The notes: generated from the sequence alone by a model not told the origin. 64,000 nt of DNA from Peptococcaceae bacterium BICA1-8 (GCA_000802045.1 JUEF01000014.1:1-64000); one strand, 5' to 3'. Numbered from the stretch's first letter, positions 9,322-18,043 are shown. Translations and numbers: made by a program.

Positions 9322-9609
9322 ATGATGAATATCAAGCCCTCTGCGGCAATTCGAAAGAACTACAATGAGATTTCCGAGCTGTGCAAGCGGTCGGGAGAAC
9401 CGGTATATCTAACCAAAAACGGAGAAGGAGATCTGGTGGTAATGGACATTGAAGCCTTTGCCAGACGTGAAAGCATGTTGCGCCTTCGGGAAAATCTGAT
9501 TGCTGCGGAGGAAGGCAGGTTAAGCGGCAAAAAAGGCTATTCCATTGACGAGGTTTCCAGTGCGATGAAGGATGCCGTCAATGAGGTGCTGGATGGGGAG
9601 CGAAGGTAA
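9322..9609 (+). CDS. Phd/YefM-type antitoxin
   Basis: This is the antitoxin of a type II toxin-antitoxin pair, 95 residues. The N-terminal half (IKPSAAIRKNYNEISELCK, then EPVYLTKNGEGDLVVMDIEAF) is the Phd/YefM fold that binds the operator DNA. The C-terminal half would wrap the toxin. The start at 9322 is favoured by the GAGGTG site seven bases upstream. Base composition of this pair is clearly richer in G+C than neighbouring genes, which suggests acquisition. The toxin gene begins one base after the stop codon. Confidence 0.85.
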   Translation: MMNIKPSAAIRKNYNEISELCKRSGEPVYLTKNGEGDLVVMDIEAFARRESMLRLRENLIAAEEGRLSGKKGYSIDEVSSAMKDAVNEVLDGERR

Positions 9610-9610
9610 G

Positions 9611-9910
9611 TTGTATAAAGTGATTATCTCCGATGAGGCAGCTCAGATGCTGGTATCTCATTCCCATTTTCTTGCACGGGTTAGTGAAACAGCGGCCCTG
9701 CAACTCATTGCCGAGTTTAATGAAAAAGCAAAGTCCCTGGAGAAATTTCCTGAGCGGAACCCATGGCTTTCCGACCCGCTGGTGCCATCGGGTAAATATC
9801 GCAAACTCCTGATGGCGAAGCGGTATCTGCTGGTTTACCAGGTAAAAGACGGTAGTGTATATGTAGATGCCGTGGTGGATTGCAGGCAGGATTATGGCTG
9901 GCTGTTGTAG
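9611..9910 (+). CDS. RelE/ParE-family toxin
   Basis: This 99-residue protein begins LYKVIISDEAAQML, shows a helix pair, and ends with KYRKLLMAKRYLLVYQVKDGSVYVDAVVDCRQDYGWLL, the typical RelE/ParE core with a basic strand and a final strand near the active site. It is expected to cleave ribosome-bound mRNA or to inhibit gyrase, neutralised by the upstream antitoxin. TTG at 9611 is chosen because a GAAGG site lies just upstream and the antitoxin stop is at 9607-9609. An ATG at 9572 in the same frame would overlap the antitoxin. Confidence 0.82.
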   Translation: MYKVIISDEAAQMLVSHSHFLARVSETAALQLIAEFNEKAKSLEKFPERNPWLSDPLVPSGKYRKLLMAKRYLLVYQVKDGSVYVDAVVDCRQDYGWLL

Positions 9911-10016
9911 GCATATTTGCTTATGGGGCTTATGGCTGTCGGGAGTGAATCGAAGATGGAGAGAAAAACCATCCGTGTTTTAGGAACTGAAACACTATGT
10001 GAAATGATATGACGCA

Positions 10017-10044
10017 TTAGACCCTCGGGGGTCTAACTTTTTTT
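10017..10044 (+). terminator. rho-independent terminator after the toxin-antitoxin pair
   Basis: TTAGACCC at 10017-10024 pairs with GGGTCTAA at 10029-10036 around a four-base loop and is followed by CTTTTTTTATA. Confidence 0.85.
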
Positions 10045-10223
10045 ATACAGAAATAAACAATGTGTATAAAGATGGAGGAATATTGTAAAAAAACATAGAA
10101 AGTATTGGTAGAGCTATGGATGAAGTTAAAATGAAAACAAATCTAAGTGTATCAATATCCTAAGTTATTCGGCATTAGTAATAATTTTGTCCCCTACACT
10201 TCTATAAGAAAGGTGGCTGACTT

Positions 10224-10958
10224 ATGAGTGAAAATAATTATCTTAGTGCCCTTGCGAAAATAAGGGAAGAGTTTGGTAAGGGTAACCCATTGCGGATGGC
10301 TGATTGCAGTGGTGCCAAATACCAAACAATTTCTAAATCCGATGCACCTCTCAGTTCTAGAGAGCAAGTTGGATTATTTATGTTAAGATATTTGAACAAA
10401 GATTATTACATAACATTTCCTGACGGTCAGATTAGCTTTGCCGAGTGCGATAATATACTTAATGTGTCGGCTAGGGTTGAAAATAGAAAAGCTGGTTGTG
10501 GGCGCCCCGATTTTCATATTTCCACCGATTATTCAGGCAACACTATTCTAGTTAGTGACCAAACCTTAATTCTAATGTATCTTACACAGGCTAGCGGTAT
10601 ATCACCTAGAGGGCAGTGGAGTAATTTTTTACAGCTTCCGGAAGGGTCGCATCACCATGGACCATTCATTAATGATGCAATCAATCCTTGGGTAAAGACT
10701 TTTAACGGCAAAAAGGACTTATTTCTCAGTGTTTTAAAGGAGATGGGTGGTAGTGAAGCAAGGTTGGGTGACTATGGTGGGGTTATCAAAGCTTTCCCCA
10801 AAATACCCTTAGCCTTTCTGATTTGGGAAGGGGACGACGAGTTTCCTCCAAAGGGCAATATTCTTTTTGACAGTACAATTTCTATGTTTCTAGATACTGC
10901 AGGAGCGTATGTTTTGGGGATAAATGCAGCAAGGCGTATGATGGCAGTAGCAGACTGA
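10224..10958 (+). CDS. DUF3786 domain protein
   Basis: This 244-residue soluble protein matches the DUF3786 family as I know it from anaerobes. Members have a conserved segment like the one here around residues 115-150 (LILMYLTQASG, then GQWSNFLQLPEGSHHHGPF) and the later FLIWEGDDEFPPKGNILFD. These proteins are common in corrinoid- and Fe-S-rich anaerobes and are sometimes fused to, or encoded near, corrinoid Fe-S or ferredoxin-type proteins, but no function is established. A good AAAGGTGG ribosome site precedes the ATG. The gene stands alone, with repeats on both sides. Confidence 0.75.
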   Translation: MSENNYLSALAKIREEFGKGNPLRMADCSGAKYQTISKSDAPLSSREQVGLFMLRYLNKDYYITFPDGQISFAECDNILNVSARVENRKAGCGRPDFHISTDYSGNTILVSDQTLILMYLTQASGISPRGQWSNFLQLPEGSHHHGPFINDAINPWVKTFNGKKDLFLSVLKEMGGSEARLGDYGGVIKAFPKIPLAFLIWEGDDEFPPKGNILFDSTISMFLDTAGAYVLGINAARRMMAVAD

Positions 10959-11042
10959 ATCAAATAATTACAATAATATTTTAGAGGAAGCAAAAGGAAC
11001 CCTCCCCATTGCTTAGTAGGAAGTGGATCTTATGTTGTTTAA

Positions 11043-11084
11043 GCGTGCTATGCAAAATGCAAAGCCTATGGAGCCAAATCCGCC
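11043..11084 (-). repeat. degV 3'-end-like repeat, copy 1
   Basis: Read on the minus strand this gives GGFGSIGFAF, the exact end of DegV-family proteins, and the same DNA string occurs with few changes at 42371-42409 and inside the real degV gene at 61286-61325. No other degV sequence is visible next to it here. On the plus strand a 36-codon open frame (11031-11141) crosses it, but I do not regard that frame as a gene. Confidence 0.6.
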
Positions 11085-11193
11085 AGAAAAACCTATTCCT
11101 GCTAAGTATTTGAAAAAGACTAATAAGTTAGTGGTGGGATAATAAGTACGACTATGGTAATATAATTAGAAAAATACTTAGGAGTTGATTACA

Positions 11194-11634
11194 TTGGAAA
11201 AATTATTAGCTGAAAAAGCAAGTGCCTATTTCGAGGAGGGCTACAATTGCTCTGAATCAATGCTGAGGGCCTACTTAGATTGCTACGGTAAAGATATTGC
11301 ACTAAGTTCTGCAGCTTCAGGATTTGGAGGCGGTATAGGTGGTAGGGGATTTACCTGTGGGGCTGTTTCTGGGGCAATCATGGCAATGGGGATACATTTT
11401 AACAGGCAGAATACCCAGGAAACAGAATTATACGCTAATATTAGGGGTAAATCCTTGGCTTTACAAGAGGATTTTTCCAAAGAAATAGGTTCCTTAAACT
11501 GTAGAGAACTCATTTCCTATGACCTCACAACTATGGAAGGAAGAAACAAACTACATGAAGATAAAGAAGCTATGATAAAATGCAAGCATTTCTTAGCTAC
11601 TGCCTCAAAACTACTTAACGGATTTATTGAATAG
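11194..11634 (+). CDS. C_GCAxxG_C_C family protein
   Basis: This 146-residue protein belongs to the small anaerobe family named after its cysteine/glycine signature. Here the pattern is visible as YNCSES near residue 20, FGGGIGGRGFTCGAVSGAIMAMG in the middle (positions about 45-65) and further cysteines at LNCRELI and MIKCKHF. The conserved cysteines suggest redox or metal binding, possibly electron transfer, but function is not established. TTG at 11194 has TAGGAG nine bases upstream. The in-frame TTG at 11185 would abut that site. Confidence 0.8.
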   Translation: MEKLLAEKASAYFEEGYNCSESMLRAYLDCYGKDIALSSAASGFGGGIGGRGFTCGAVSGAIMAMGIHFNRQNTQETELYANIRGKSLALQEDFSKEIGSLNCRELISYDLTTMEGRNKLHEDKEAMIKCKHFLATASKLLNGFIE

Positions 11635-12148
11635 CATTTTACCCACTATTTACTAATTTATTAAGTGCTTTGTTTACTTGCAAAGGGTAAATATATATGG
11701 TAATATCTATTTAAGCACCATCCCTATATAGTGACTAAGGTTCAAATGCAATTGCGAGACCGATTATGTTCAAGGTTGTTTGCAAGTGTTTTACCAGTCT
11801 TATGTGGATAGTGTTTTTTGTTTACCCAGATAGTTGAAAAGAAAGTGTTTTTTATCAAGATTATTGCAAGGAATGTATGTTTTTAGTTAAACAGTTCCAT
11901 CCGGTAGTAAAGTGTTCTCAGCTAGAAAGTAGGTTAAAAGTATTAAGATGATGAAGGTAACAATTCCGTGTAATTCCAAATCAAAGGTGTTATGTTGTTT
12001 GGTAAGACTATAGGGATGGTTGCTTAAAAAGGGGCTTGCAATTTTGCAAGCCCCTTTATATGGAATAATTTAGCGCAAGAGAATAGAGGGACTCTACTGG
12101 CCTGAATAGGTTAAAGTGGCCTCCTGCAGCTCCTGATTCCAATTCACC
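11635..12148. other. gene-free region with decayed element
   Basis: No intact gene is present. It contains inverted sequences 11710-11734 and 12002-12028 (about 25 bases, core CCATCCCTATA and its complement), which look like the ends of a roughly 320-bp element. Two related imperfect strings lie near 11787 and 11841. A 187-bp sequence is repeated at 33.8 kb. Short open stretches are interrupted by stops and I could not assign them to a known transposase. Confidence 0.5.
11889..12075. repeat. 187-bp dispersed repeat with internal terminator hairpin, copy A
   Basis: Nearly identical to 33791-33978. Within it, 12031-12041 and 12044-12054 form GGGGCTTGCAA/TTGCAAGCCCC, a strong hairpin followed by TTTATA. 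A short frame before it reads FHPVVKC(S)xLESRLKVLR then stop in both copies. It could be the end of a decayed mobile element or a small structured RNA gene. Confidence 0.75.
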
Positions 12149-13072
12149 TCACATCCGAGGCTTTCCGACGGTAGTGTTTGGCTCTAAGTTAAAATCTGGA
12201 TTAGTGCTGGGAGCATATGAACCATAAGCGGTTTTCCGGCTGACCCAGAAGCCATCTTCATTATCTGAGGTATCTGTCCACATGAGTTTGATACTTTTCG
12301 GTCCTTGGGCAACAGCCGTAAAATATTGGGGTGTACTAGGGGCATCTGATGGCAGAACTACGCTGCTGTAATTAGAATATGCCGATCCGAAATTGTTAAA
12401 CACCTCAACACGGTATGTATATTCTATGTCTTTTTGCAAAGTGGAAGTATCCAGATATTTTGTAGTATCGGGGGGTAACTCCTTAATGATCTCAAATCCA
12501 TAGCCTTTTTTCTGTCTTTGTACTACGAACTTTGTTTCATCACTAGAATTTTCATTCCAAGTGAGCTGAACAGGATCTCCCATAATCGAGTTCAATATTT
12601 CAGCCTTAAACATAGTGGGTGGAGTAGGCGGTCCATATTTTTTCACGGTAACAAAGACCTCATTGGAATAGGGTGATTCTACTGAATCATTTAAGGCTTT
12701 AATCCGATAAAAATATTTTTCACCGGGAAAAATAGGATACATGCTGGCTTCGCTATCAATAAAGCTTTCTTCATTTGCTGCTGCAAAAGAAACAGTAGAA
12801 TATGATCCATTTTCCATCCTGCGCTCTATCATAAATCGAGTTTCATTTGTGGAGTTATCTTTCCAGGTTAGAGTAACTTTACCTGCAATATTAGATACAG
12901 ACGTTAATCCAGAGGGAGCACTAATAAATACTGGTTGGGGAATTTGAATCCTTATTTGTGGAGTAAGCCCTTCCGCCGGAGAAACCGCAGCAGCTACATT
13001 CACAGCGCACAATAGGACAAAAATAAATCCCCAACAGGTCGCAAATAGTACTCTCCGGGCCTTCTTTTTCAT
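12149..13072 (-). CDS. secreted fibronectin type III repeat protein
   Basis: This is a 307-residue exported protein. It has an N-terminal signal peptide (basic MKKKARR, hydrophobic core, cleavage near AAA at about residue 30), followed by three FN3-like modules (about residues 50-145, 150-240 and 245-300). Each has the FN3 pattern of a Trp in VTLTWKDNS, VQLTWNENS or IKLMWTDTS and a YRIKA/YRVEV strand. The third module is short and may be truncated at the C-terminus. FN3 modules serve as spacers or carbohydrate/protein adhesion units on cell-surface proteins. There is no catalytic domain. AAGGAGGT precedes the ATG. Confidence 0.8.
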   Translation of the reverse strand: MKKKARRVLFATCWGFIFVLLCAVNVAAAVSPAEGLTPQIRIQIPQPVFISAPSGLTSVSNIAGKVTLTWKDNSTNETRFMIERRMENGSYSTVSFAAANEESFIDSEASMYPIFPGEKYFYRIKALNDSVESPYSNEVFVTVKKYGPPTPPTMFKAEILNSIMGDPVQLTWNENSSDETKFVVQRQKKGYGFEIIKELPPDTTKYLDTSTLQKDIEYTYRVEVFNNFGSAYSNYSSVVLPSDAPSTPQYFTAVAQGPKSIKLMWTDTSDNEDGFWVSRKTAYGSYAPSTNPDFNLEPNTTVGKPRM

Positions 13073-13131
13073 GTCAAATACCTCCTTCGATCATAATTAA
13101 ATAACATGGAGTAGCTTGAAATTGGTGTCCC

Positions 13132-13683
13132 CTAGGGAATTTTGAATATTTCCTTGGCCCGTAGGTAGTCTTCTTTCAATCGGACGGAATAGCTGAACTT
13201 TTTTCCGTCTGTCCTTGCTAGGGAAATAGCATAGGTAAATGGCAAAGGTATGGTCAAGGCCCATACCGCCTTGTTAGTAATAATCAGGGCATTCTCAGGG
13301 GTCAGCACTTTACCTGTACCTAGGACCTCAAAGCTACGGGCTTTCCCATACTGCATCACGGCAGGAATGGAATATTCCAGGATTTCTCCCGGTTCAAGTT
13401 CGATACTCACGGGGACAGGCTCGTTAGGCGTATTTAGATTAACCCTTGCAGTTCTTTTTAGGCGAAGGACGTCGAGGACTATTATGCCTATTGCAATAAA
13501 AATCATGCCTCCCCCTACATACCAGGGAATCTCTATGTAGATGAAAAACAAAGCTAATGCAATCAGTAATGCGGAAAACCCAAGGGTTTTAAAGAGGCGG
13601 TAAAAACCGCCTCCCACTCCAACCTGCTGTACTGTGGTGGCCAACTTATCCGCTTGGGATTCCTGATGAGGGTTACTTTTCAT
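13132..13683 (-). CDS. membrane protein of unknown function with two TM helices
   Basis: I do not recognise the family. The 183-residue protein has a polar N-terminus (about 1-30) and two close transmembrane helices (about 33-50 and 55-75). A soluble C-terminal beta-rich domain (about 85-183) resembles the small PH-like domains found in bacterial membrane proteins. It sits between the FN3 protein and a 21-codon frame on the same strand, with a clear AGGGGGC ribosome site, so it is probably translated. Confidence 0.6.
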   Translation of the reverse strand: MKSNPHQESQADKLATTVQQVGVGGGFYRLFKTLGFSALLIALALFFIYIEIPWYVGGGMIFIAIGIIVLDVLRLKRTARVNLNTPNEPVPVSIELEPGEILEYSIPAVMQYGKARSFEVLGTGKVLTPENALIITNKAVWALTIPLPFTYAISLARTDGKKFSYSVRLKEDYLRAKEIFKIP

Positions 13684-13695
13684 AAATAATGCCCC

Positions 13696-13761
13696 CTATT
13701 TGAAGTATGGTTTGCCAATGACCATCTTGTCGGGTATCAGGACACTAATTCTTTTTTTCAT
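13696..13761 (-). CDS. possible 21-residue peptide
   Basis: A short frame MKKRISVLIPDKMVIGKPYF(K) has a strong TAAGGAG ribosome site eight to nine bases upstream of its ATG and lies between two genes of the same strand. It has no signal or known motif and may be a leader or a decayed gene start. Confidence 0.35.
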   Translation of the reverse strand: MKKRISVLIPDKMVIGKPYFK

Positions 13762-13785
13762 AGTTCAAAACACTCCTTAGAATAA

Positions 13786-14325
13786 TTACTTCAGCATTAT
13801 TTTCTTTGTATCAATAATCTTACCGTCGAAAAGTGTAACGCTGATACCGCTTCCGTCGCTGTTATACCAACCCATCATAACCTTTTCTTTTCCGTCTTCA
13901 TCGATTAGCATTGTCTCTGTTCCAGAGCCCAGAATATCGGTGACTTCCTGTAAAGTCATTCCTTCTTTAAGCTTTTCGAACTTATTCAGGGTTACAGTAT
14001 TTTTGCCTGATAAAAAGGAACCCAGATGAGCCTGACTTTTGCCTGTCGCTTTCTTGTCAAAAAAGGCAACACTGATATTGCTATTATCCTCGTTTGTCCA
14101 CTGATACTGTTTAAGCCTGTCATTATCCACCATGGCTTCGCCCGGTGCTCCCAGAATGGCCTCTACTTCCTCGTAGGTATTGCCTAGCTTAATCTGCAGG
14201 TATTTTTCTAGATTGTACTTGCGGGTGTCCAGTTCAATTTGTGGCGTCTCAAGCTGTTTTTCACTGCTGACCTGACTGTCTTCTGATTGGCCACATCCTG
14301 CCAAGATAATTTTGTATAAATTCAT
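13786..14325 (-). CDS. lipoprotein-like protein with two SmpA/DUF3862-type repeats
   Basis: This 179-residue protein consists of two similar modules: about residues 40-105 (KLGNTYEEVEAILGAPGEAM, then YQWTNEDNSNISVAFFD) and about 115-179 (LKEGMTLQEVTDILGSGTET, then GWYNSDGSGISVTLFDGKII). Both fit the BLIP/SmpA-like DUF3862 fold of small extracytoplasmic proteins. The N-terminus MNLYKIILAGCGQ contains a lipobox LAGC but has only a stub of a signal peptide, and an in-frame stop lies about eight codons upstream. The true N-terminus has probably been lost, so export is doubtful. No clear ribosome site is seen. Confidence 0.65.
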   Translation of the reverse strand: MNLYKIILAGCGQSEDSQVSSEKQLETPQIELDTRKYNLEKYLQIKLGNTYEEVEAILGAPGEAMVDNDRLKQYQWTNEDNSNISVAFFDKKATGKSQAHLGSFLSGKNTVTLNKFEKLKEGMTLQEVTDILGSGTETMLIDEDGKEKVMMGWYNSDGSGISVTLFDGKIIDTKKIMLK

Positions 14326-14401
14326 CGAGGGAAATAATAAGAAAATTTATAAAGAGTCATAGACAATACCTTAGGAGACAAAAACGGTTAGTTTATATAT
14401 A

Positions 14402-14427
14402 AAAGAGTCGGCTCATGCCGACTCTTT
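14402..14427. terminator. AAAGAGTCGGC hairpin, part of a dispersed sequence
   Basis: Perfect 11-bp arms 14402-14412 and 14417-14427 with loop TCAT. With its flank (TTAGTTTATATATAA) it closely matches the hairpin at 40835-40862 behind the second TRAP operon. It lies between divergent genes, so it may be a stray terminator copy or may stop read-through on either strand. Confidence 0.6.
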
Positions 14428-14555
14428 ACACGTTTTCTTTACTTTAAAAAATATAAACTTTACTGTTGTAGTAATTTGCAGGGAAAGTAGCAGGATGATT
14501 CTTTATTTTAGAGAATATTTAAATAACTAAAATAAACTAGAAAATGGATGATGAT

Positions 14556-16562
14556 ATGAAAATCAAAAATGTCAGTATGCTTTTTTTAATATACTTATTA
14601 TTATTCCATTACTTTCTTTCTCCGCTATCTGCTGAACCTATCATACCCCACTCTATTAAAGTAGGAGGTGATAACCACTTGCCTCCTTATATGTATGTAA
14701 ATGATAATGGGATATACAAAGGATTTAGTGTGGATATAATCCAATCTATAGCCATTGAATTGGGGCTTGACCTGGAACTGCACCCTATGCCCTGGTATCT
14801 AATTCCTTCGTCAATGGATAAAGGGGAGATAGTGGTAATTTTGGGGATGAACCAATCGAATAGTTTTTCCGATCTTTATAATTATTCAGAGCCTTATTTA
14901 ACTATCTCTGAAGGAATATTTATCAGGCAGGATAATAATTACATTGTAAATTTGGAGGACTTAGCTTCAGCTAGGGTAGCTGTGCAGAAAGGAAATATTC
15001 CTGGATCTTTGTTAAAGTATATAGATAAAGATGCACTGGTCTACGTGGATAATCAGCAGCAAGGAATTTTGCTTTTGATGATGGGTAGAATTGATGCTTT
15101 TGTAGGAAATAGAACGGTGGGCTTATATACTTTGCAAAAATGGAAACAAACAAATTTTATTAAATTAGTAGGTGTACCTATTGAACCTGTTAAGTATTCT
15201 TTTGCTTTCAAAAAGGATGAGCAGAAATTGCTAGCATTGTTTAATGAGGGGTTAAAAGGGATTAAAGCTAATGGTACCTATGAAAAAATCTATAATAAGT
15301 GGTTTGGAGAAATCATACAAACTCCTAAAGAAATATGGCAGGACATAGTCTATAAAATTATTGGTGGACTTTTTATAATCTTTGTAATCTTTTTAATTGT
15401 TTTACGGGGTAATCAACTACTAAAAAAGGAAATAAAAAAACGTACTTTAGAATTAGCTGAGGCCAATGAAACACTAAAGCAACAGAATTTAAAAATACTG
15501 AAAGAGCACCATCTAAAAGAGCAAATATTAGACAGCATTATCAGCGGTGTTATTACCATTGAAAAAAATGGGATGATTAGCTTTATAAATAACAAAGCTA
15601 AAAATACCTTGCAGTTTTTTGATGAAATATCAGAAATGGAGGGACTCCATTATTCTAAAACATCAATAAAAAAGTTTATAGAAGAAAAATATGTTATTCA
15701 GGCATTAAAAGAAGGGAAACCTCATATTAACAATGAGAAAAGTGTAGAGATAAACGAAGAAGAAGTCATTATAAAATATAGTATTTATCCTTTAAAAGAT
15801 CCGGGAGAAGAGGCAAGTGGAGCAATTATAAGTTTTAGGGATATAACTCAGGAGAAAAAATTGCAGGAGAATTTAATTCGCAAAGACAAGATGCAGTCTT
15901 TAGGGCAGTTAGTAGCAGTTATTGCCCATGAAATAAGAAATCCTTTAATGGCCATAAAAACATTTATAGATCTAATCCCAAATAAAATTGAGAATAAGAG
16001 ATTTCAACATAAACTTATTCAGTATGTTCCTGCTGAATTAGACAGGCTAAATCAACTGGTAACGCACCTATTAGAATATGCAAAGCCTCGACCTTCAGAA
16101 AAAGCAGAGTTTAAAATAAAAACTTTATTAAATGAACTTTTAGTTTTGTTTAATAAAAAATTAAAAGAGAGAAATATAAATCTAGTTATTGAAGCAGATG
16201 AAGATGCCTTGGTTTTTGCAGATAAACAGCAGCTTAAACAAATACTCATTAATTTAATTTTAAATAGTATACAGGCCTTTCAAAAGGAAGGATTTTTGAA
16301 AATTGCTATTCATGAGAATGAAAAAGGATGCACCATAGAAGTAACCGATAATGGTTGTGGTATTCCTAAAACATATCTTAATAAAGTAACAGATCCCTTT
16401 TTTACCCTAAAAGAGGATGGCTCAGGCTTAGGTTTATCAATTTGCTACCAGCTAATAAAGGAGCATGGTGGGGATATATCGATTTTTAGTAAAGAAAAGG
16501 AAGGTACAACAGTTTATCTATTTTTACCCTTTAATAAAGGAAGGAGAAAAGATATTGGATAA
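14556..16562 (+). CDS. sensor histidine kinase with periplasmic amino-acid-binding domain
   Basis: This is a membrane sensor kinase of about 668 residues. Order of domains: a signal peptide (1-25), an SBP_bac_3 amino-acid/opine-type binding domain outside the membrane (about 30-255, beginning IKVGGDNHLPPYMYVNDNG), one transmembrane helix (about 270-290), a short coiled coil, and a PAS domain (about 320-430). HisKA follows with the phosphorylated His in AVIAHEIRNP, then HATPase_c with N box INLILNSIQ, G1 DNGCGIP and G2 GSGLGLSI. The binding domain suggests it senses a polar amino acid or derivative in the medium. It overlaps the response regulator by eight bases. An in-frame ATG at 14544 lacks a ribosome site, so 14556 after GGATGATG is preferred. 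Confidence 0.88.
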   Translation: MKIKNVSMLFLIYLLLFHYFLSPLSAEPIIPHSIKVGGDNHLPPYMYVNDNGIYKGFSVDIIQSIAIELGLDLELHPMPWYLIPSSMDKGEIVVILGMNQSNSFSDLYNYSEPYLTISEGIFIRQDNNYIVNLEDLASARVAVQKGNIPGSLLKYIDKDALVYVDNQQQGILLLMMGRIDAFVGNRTVGLYTLQKWKQTNFIKLVGVPIEPVKYSFAFKKDEQKLLALFNEGLKGIKANGTYEKIYNKWFGEIIQTPKEIWQDIVYKIIGGLFIIFVIFLIVLRGNQLLKKEIKKRTLELAEANETLKQQNLKILKEHHLKEQILDSIISGVITIEKNGMISFINNKAKNTLQFFDEISEMEGLHYSKTSIKKFIEEKYVIQALKEGKPHINNEKSVEINEEEVIIKYSIYPLKDPGEEASGAIISFRDITQEKKLQENLIRKDKMQSLGQLVAVIAHEIRNPLMAIKTFIDLIPNKIENKRFQHKLIQYVPAELDRLNQLVTHLLEYAKPRPSEKAEFKIKTLLNELLVLFNKKLKERNINLVIEADEDALVFADKQQLKQILINLILNSIQAFQKEGFLKIAIHENEKGCTIEVTDNGCGIPKTYLNKVTDPFFTLKEDGSGLGLSICYQLIKEHGGDISIFSKEKEGTTVYLFLPFNKGRRKDIG

Positions 16563-17910
16563 AGTTTTAATTATAGATGATGAAATTGCAATATGTACCT
16601 CGATGGAGTTTGCCCTAGAGGATGAGTATGAAGTGTTGACAGCAACTAATCCAGAAAAAGCGCTTTCCTTGTTAGCCAGTAATGAAATAAATGTTGTATT
16701 ATTAGACTTAAAACTCAATAAACATAATGGTTTGGTAGTTTTGAAAGATATTAAGAAATTATATTATCATATCCCTGTAATAATTATGACTGCCTATGGC
16801 AGTATTAAATCTACAATTGATGCCATCAAAGAGGGTGCTTATTATTATTTAACAAAACCTCTAAATATTGAAGAGTTGAAAATTTTATTAGCCAAAGCAT
16901 GTGAGTTTCAGAAATTAAGTGAAGAAGTCAGGTACTTAAATCAAGAAGTAAAGGAAAAGTATGGTTTAGGAAATATAATTGGGAAATCAGAAGCAATAAT
17001 AAGGGTCTTTGAAATAATTGAGAAAGTAAAAGATATCTATTCAAATATTTTAATTACTGGGGAGAGTGGTACGGGTAAAGAATTGGTGGCTCGGGCTATT
17101 CACTATTTAGGCAAAAGGGGACATAGCCATTTTGAAGTTGTTAATTGTGCGGCAATACCTGCAAATTTACTAGAAAGCGAACTTTTTGGGTATGAAAAAG
17201 GGGCTTTTACCGGAGCAGTAGCTAATAAGCTAGGAAAATTTGAACTAGCCCATAAGGGTACAATTTTTCTTGATGAAATAGGTGATATGGATTATTCACT
17301 ACAGGCAAAATTGTTGAGAGTGTTACAAAATAAGGAGATAACTCCTTTGGGTTCAAATAAAAAACGGGATATTGATGTTCGGGTGATTGCAGCTACAAAT
17401 AAAGATTTAGAAGGTGAAGTAGAAAAAGGAAATTTCCGTGAGGATTTATTTTACCGTCTTAACGTTATACCTATCAGAATACCTCCATTAAGAGAAAGAA
17501 AGGAAGATATCCCTCTTCTGATAAATAAGTTTATAAATAAATATAGTACAGCTTTTGATAAGAACATTTGTGGAATTGAGCCTATGGCCTTAAAAATTCT
17601 GGAGGGATATGAATTCAAAGGTAACGTGAGGGAATTGGAAAATATTATTGAAAGAACTGTAGCTTTAAGTACTGAAACTAAAATTAACCATCAAGACCTT
17701 CCTTTTAAGATGAGAGAACAAGAGCATCTATTTGCAAATGAAGCTAATGATTTTATAGCGATTTATATTGGAGAGAATTTAAAAGAGGCTGAAAAGAAAA
17801 TTATTAAAAAAACTTTAGAAGTACAACAAGGCAATAGGAAAAAAACGGCGGAAATTCTTGGGATTAGTGAACGGGGACTTCGCTATAAAATAAGTGAATA
17901 TGAACTATAA
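16555..17910 (+). CDS. NtrC-family response regulator
   Basis: This is a 451-residue sigma-54-dependent response regulator. The receiver domain (1-120) has the acidic pair IIDDE, phospho-Asp in VVLLDLKLN and Lys in LTKPLN. The AAA+ domain (about 135-370) has [14 protein letters not shown] and IFLDEIGD, and the Fis-type HTH is at the C-terminus ([20 protein letters not shown]). Together with the upstream kinase it forms a two-component system. The TTG start has AAGGAGA nine bases upstream within the kinase gene. Paired palindromes and a sigma-54 promoter immediately downstream make the following TAXI-TRAP operon its evident target. Confidence 0.92.
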   Translation: MDKVLIIDDEIAICTSMEFALEDEYEVLTATNPEKALSLLASNEINVVLLDLKLNKHNGLVVLKDIKKLYYHIPVIIMTAYGSIKSTIDAIKEGAYYYLTKPLNIEELKILLAKACEFQKLSEEVRYLNQEVKEKYGLGNIIGKSEAIIRVFEIIEKVKDIYSNILITGESGTGKELVARAIHYLGKRGHSHFEVVNCAAIPANLLESELFGYEKGAFTGAVANKLGKFELAHKGTIFLDEIGDMDYSLQAKLLRVLQNKEITPLGSNKKRDIDVRVIAATNKDLEGEVEKGNFREDLFYRLNVIPIRIPPLRERKEDIPLLINKFINKYSTAFDKNICGIEPMALKILEGYEFKGNVRELENIIERTVALSTETKINHQDLPFKMREQEHLFANEANDFIAIYIGENLKEAEKKIIKKTLEVQQGNRKKTAEILGISERGLRYKISEYEL

Positions 17911-17929
17911 TTGAAAAAATTTCCCTTAC

Positions 17930-17977
17930 TGCAAAAATTGCAGGGGGACAAGTAGCTCTAAAAGGCAATTTTTGCAA
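17930..17977. promoter_or_regulatory. paired enhancer sites TGCAAAAATTGCA
   Basis: Two copies of the same site lie about 35 bases apart: TGCAAAAATTGCA at 17930-17942 and, in the opposite direction, GCAATTTTTGCAA at 17965-17977. They are 50-100 bases upstream of the sigma-54 promoter and just behind the response regulator gene, the classic arrangement for NtrC-type activator binding. Confidence 0.7.
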
Positions 17978-17988
17978 TTAAGATCTTT

Positions 17989-18013
17989 ACCCCGCTAATT
18001 TAACGGGGTTTTC
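17989..18013 (+). terminator. terminator of the two-component system
   Basis: ACCCCG at 17989-17994 pairs with CGGGGT at 18004-18009, followed by TTTTCT. It separates the regulator transcript from the sigma-54 promoter that starts 15 bases later. Confidence 0.7.
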
Positions 18014-18027
18014 TAATGCCTAGCTTA

Positions 18028-18043
18028 TGGCATGTTTTTTGCA
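18028..18043 (+). promoter_or_regulatory. sigma-54 (-24/-12) promoter
   Basis: TGGCATG-TTTT-TTGCA fits the consensus exactly. It is 49 bases upstream of the TAXI binding-protein start and downstream of paired activator sites. Confidence 0.88.

Noticed and set aside
11031..11141. Possible 36-codon gene between DUF3786 and the C_GCAxxG_C_C protein
   Set aside because: It runs through a degV-end repeat, has only a weak AGGAAG-like site and no recognisable protein features.
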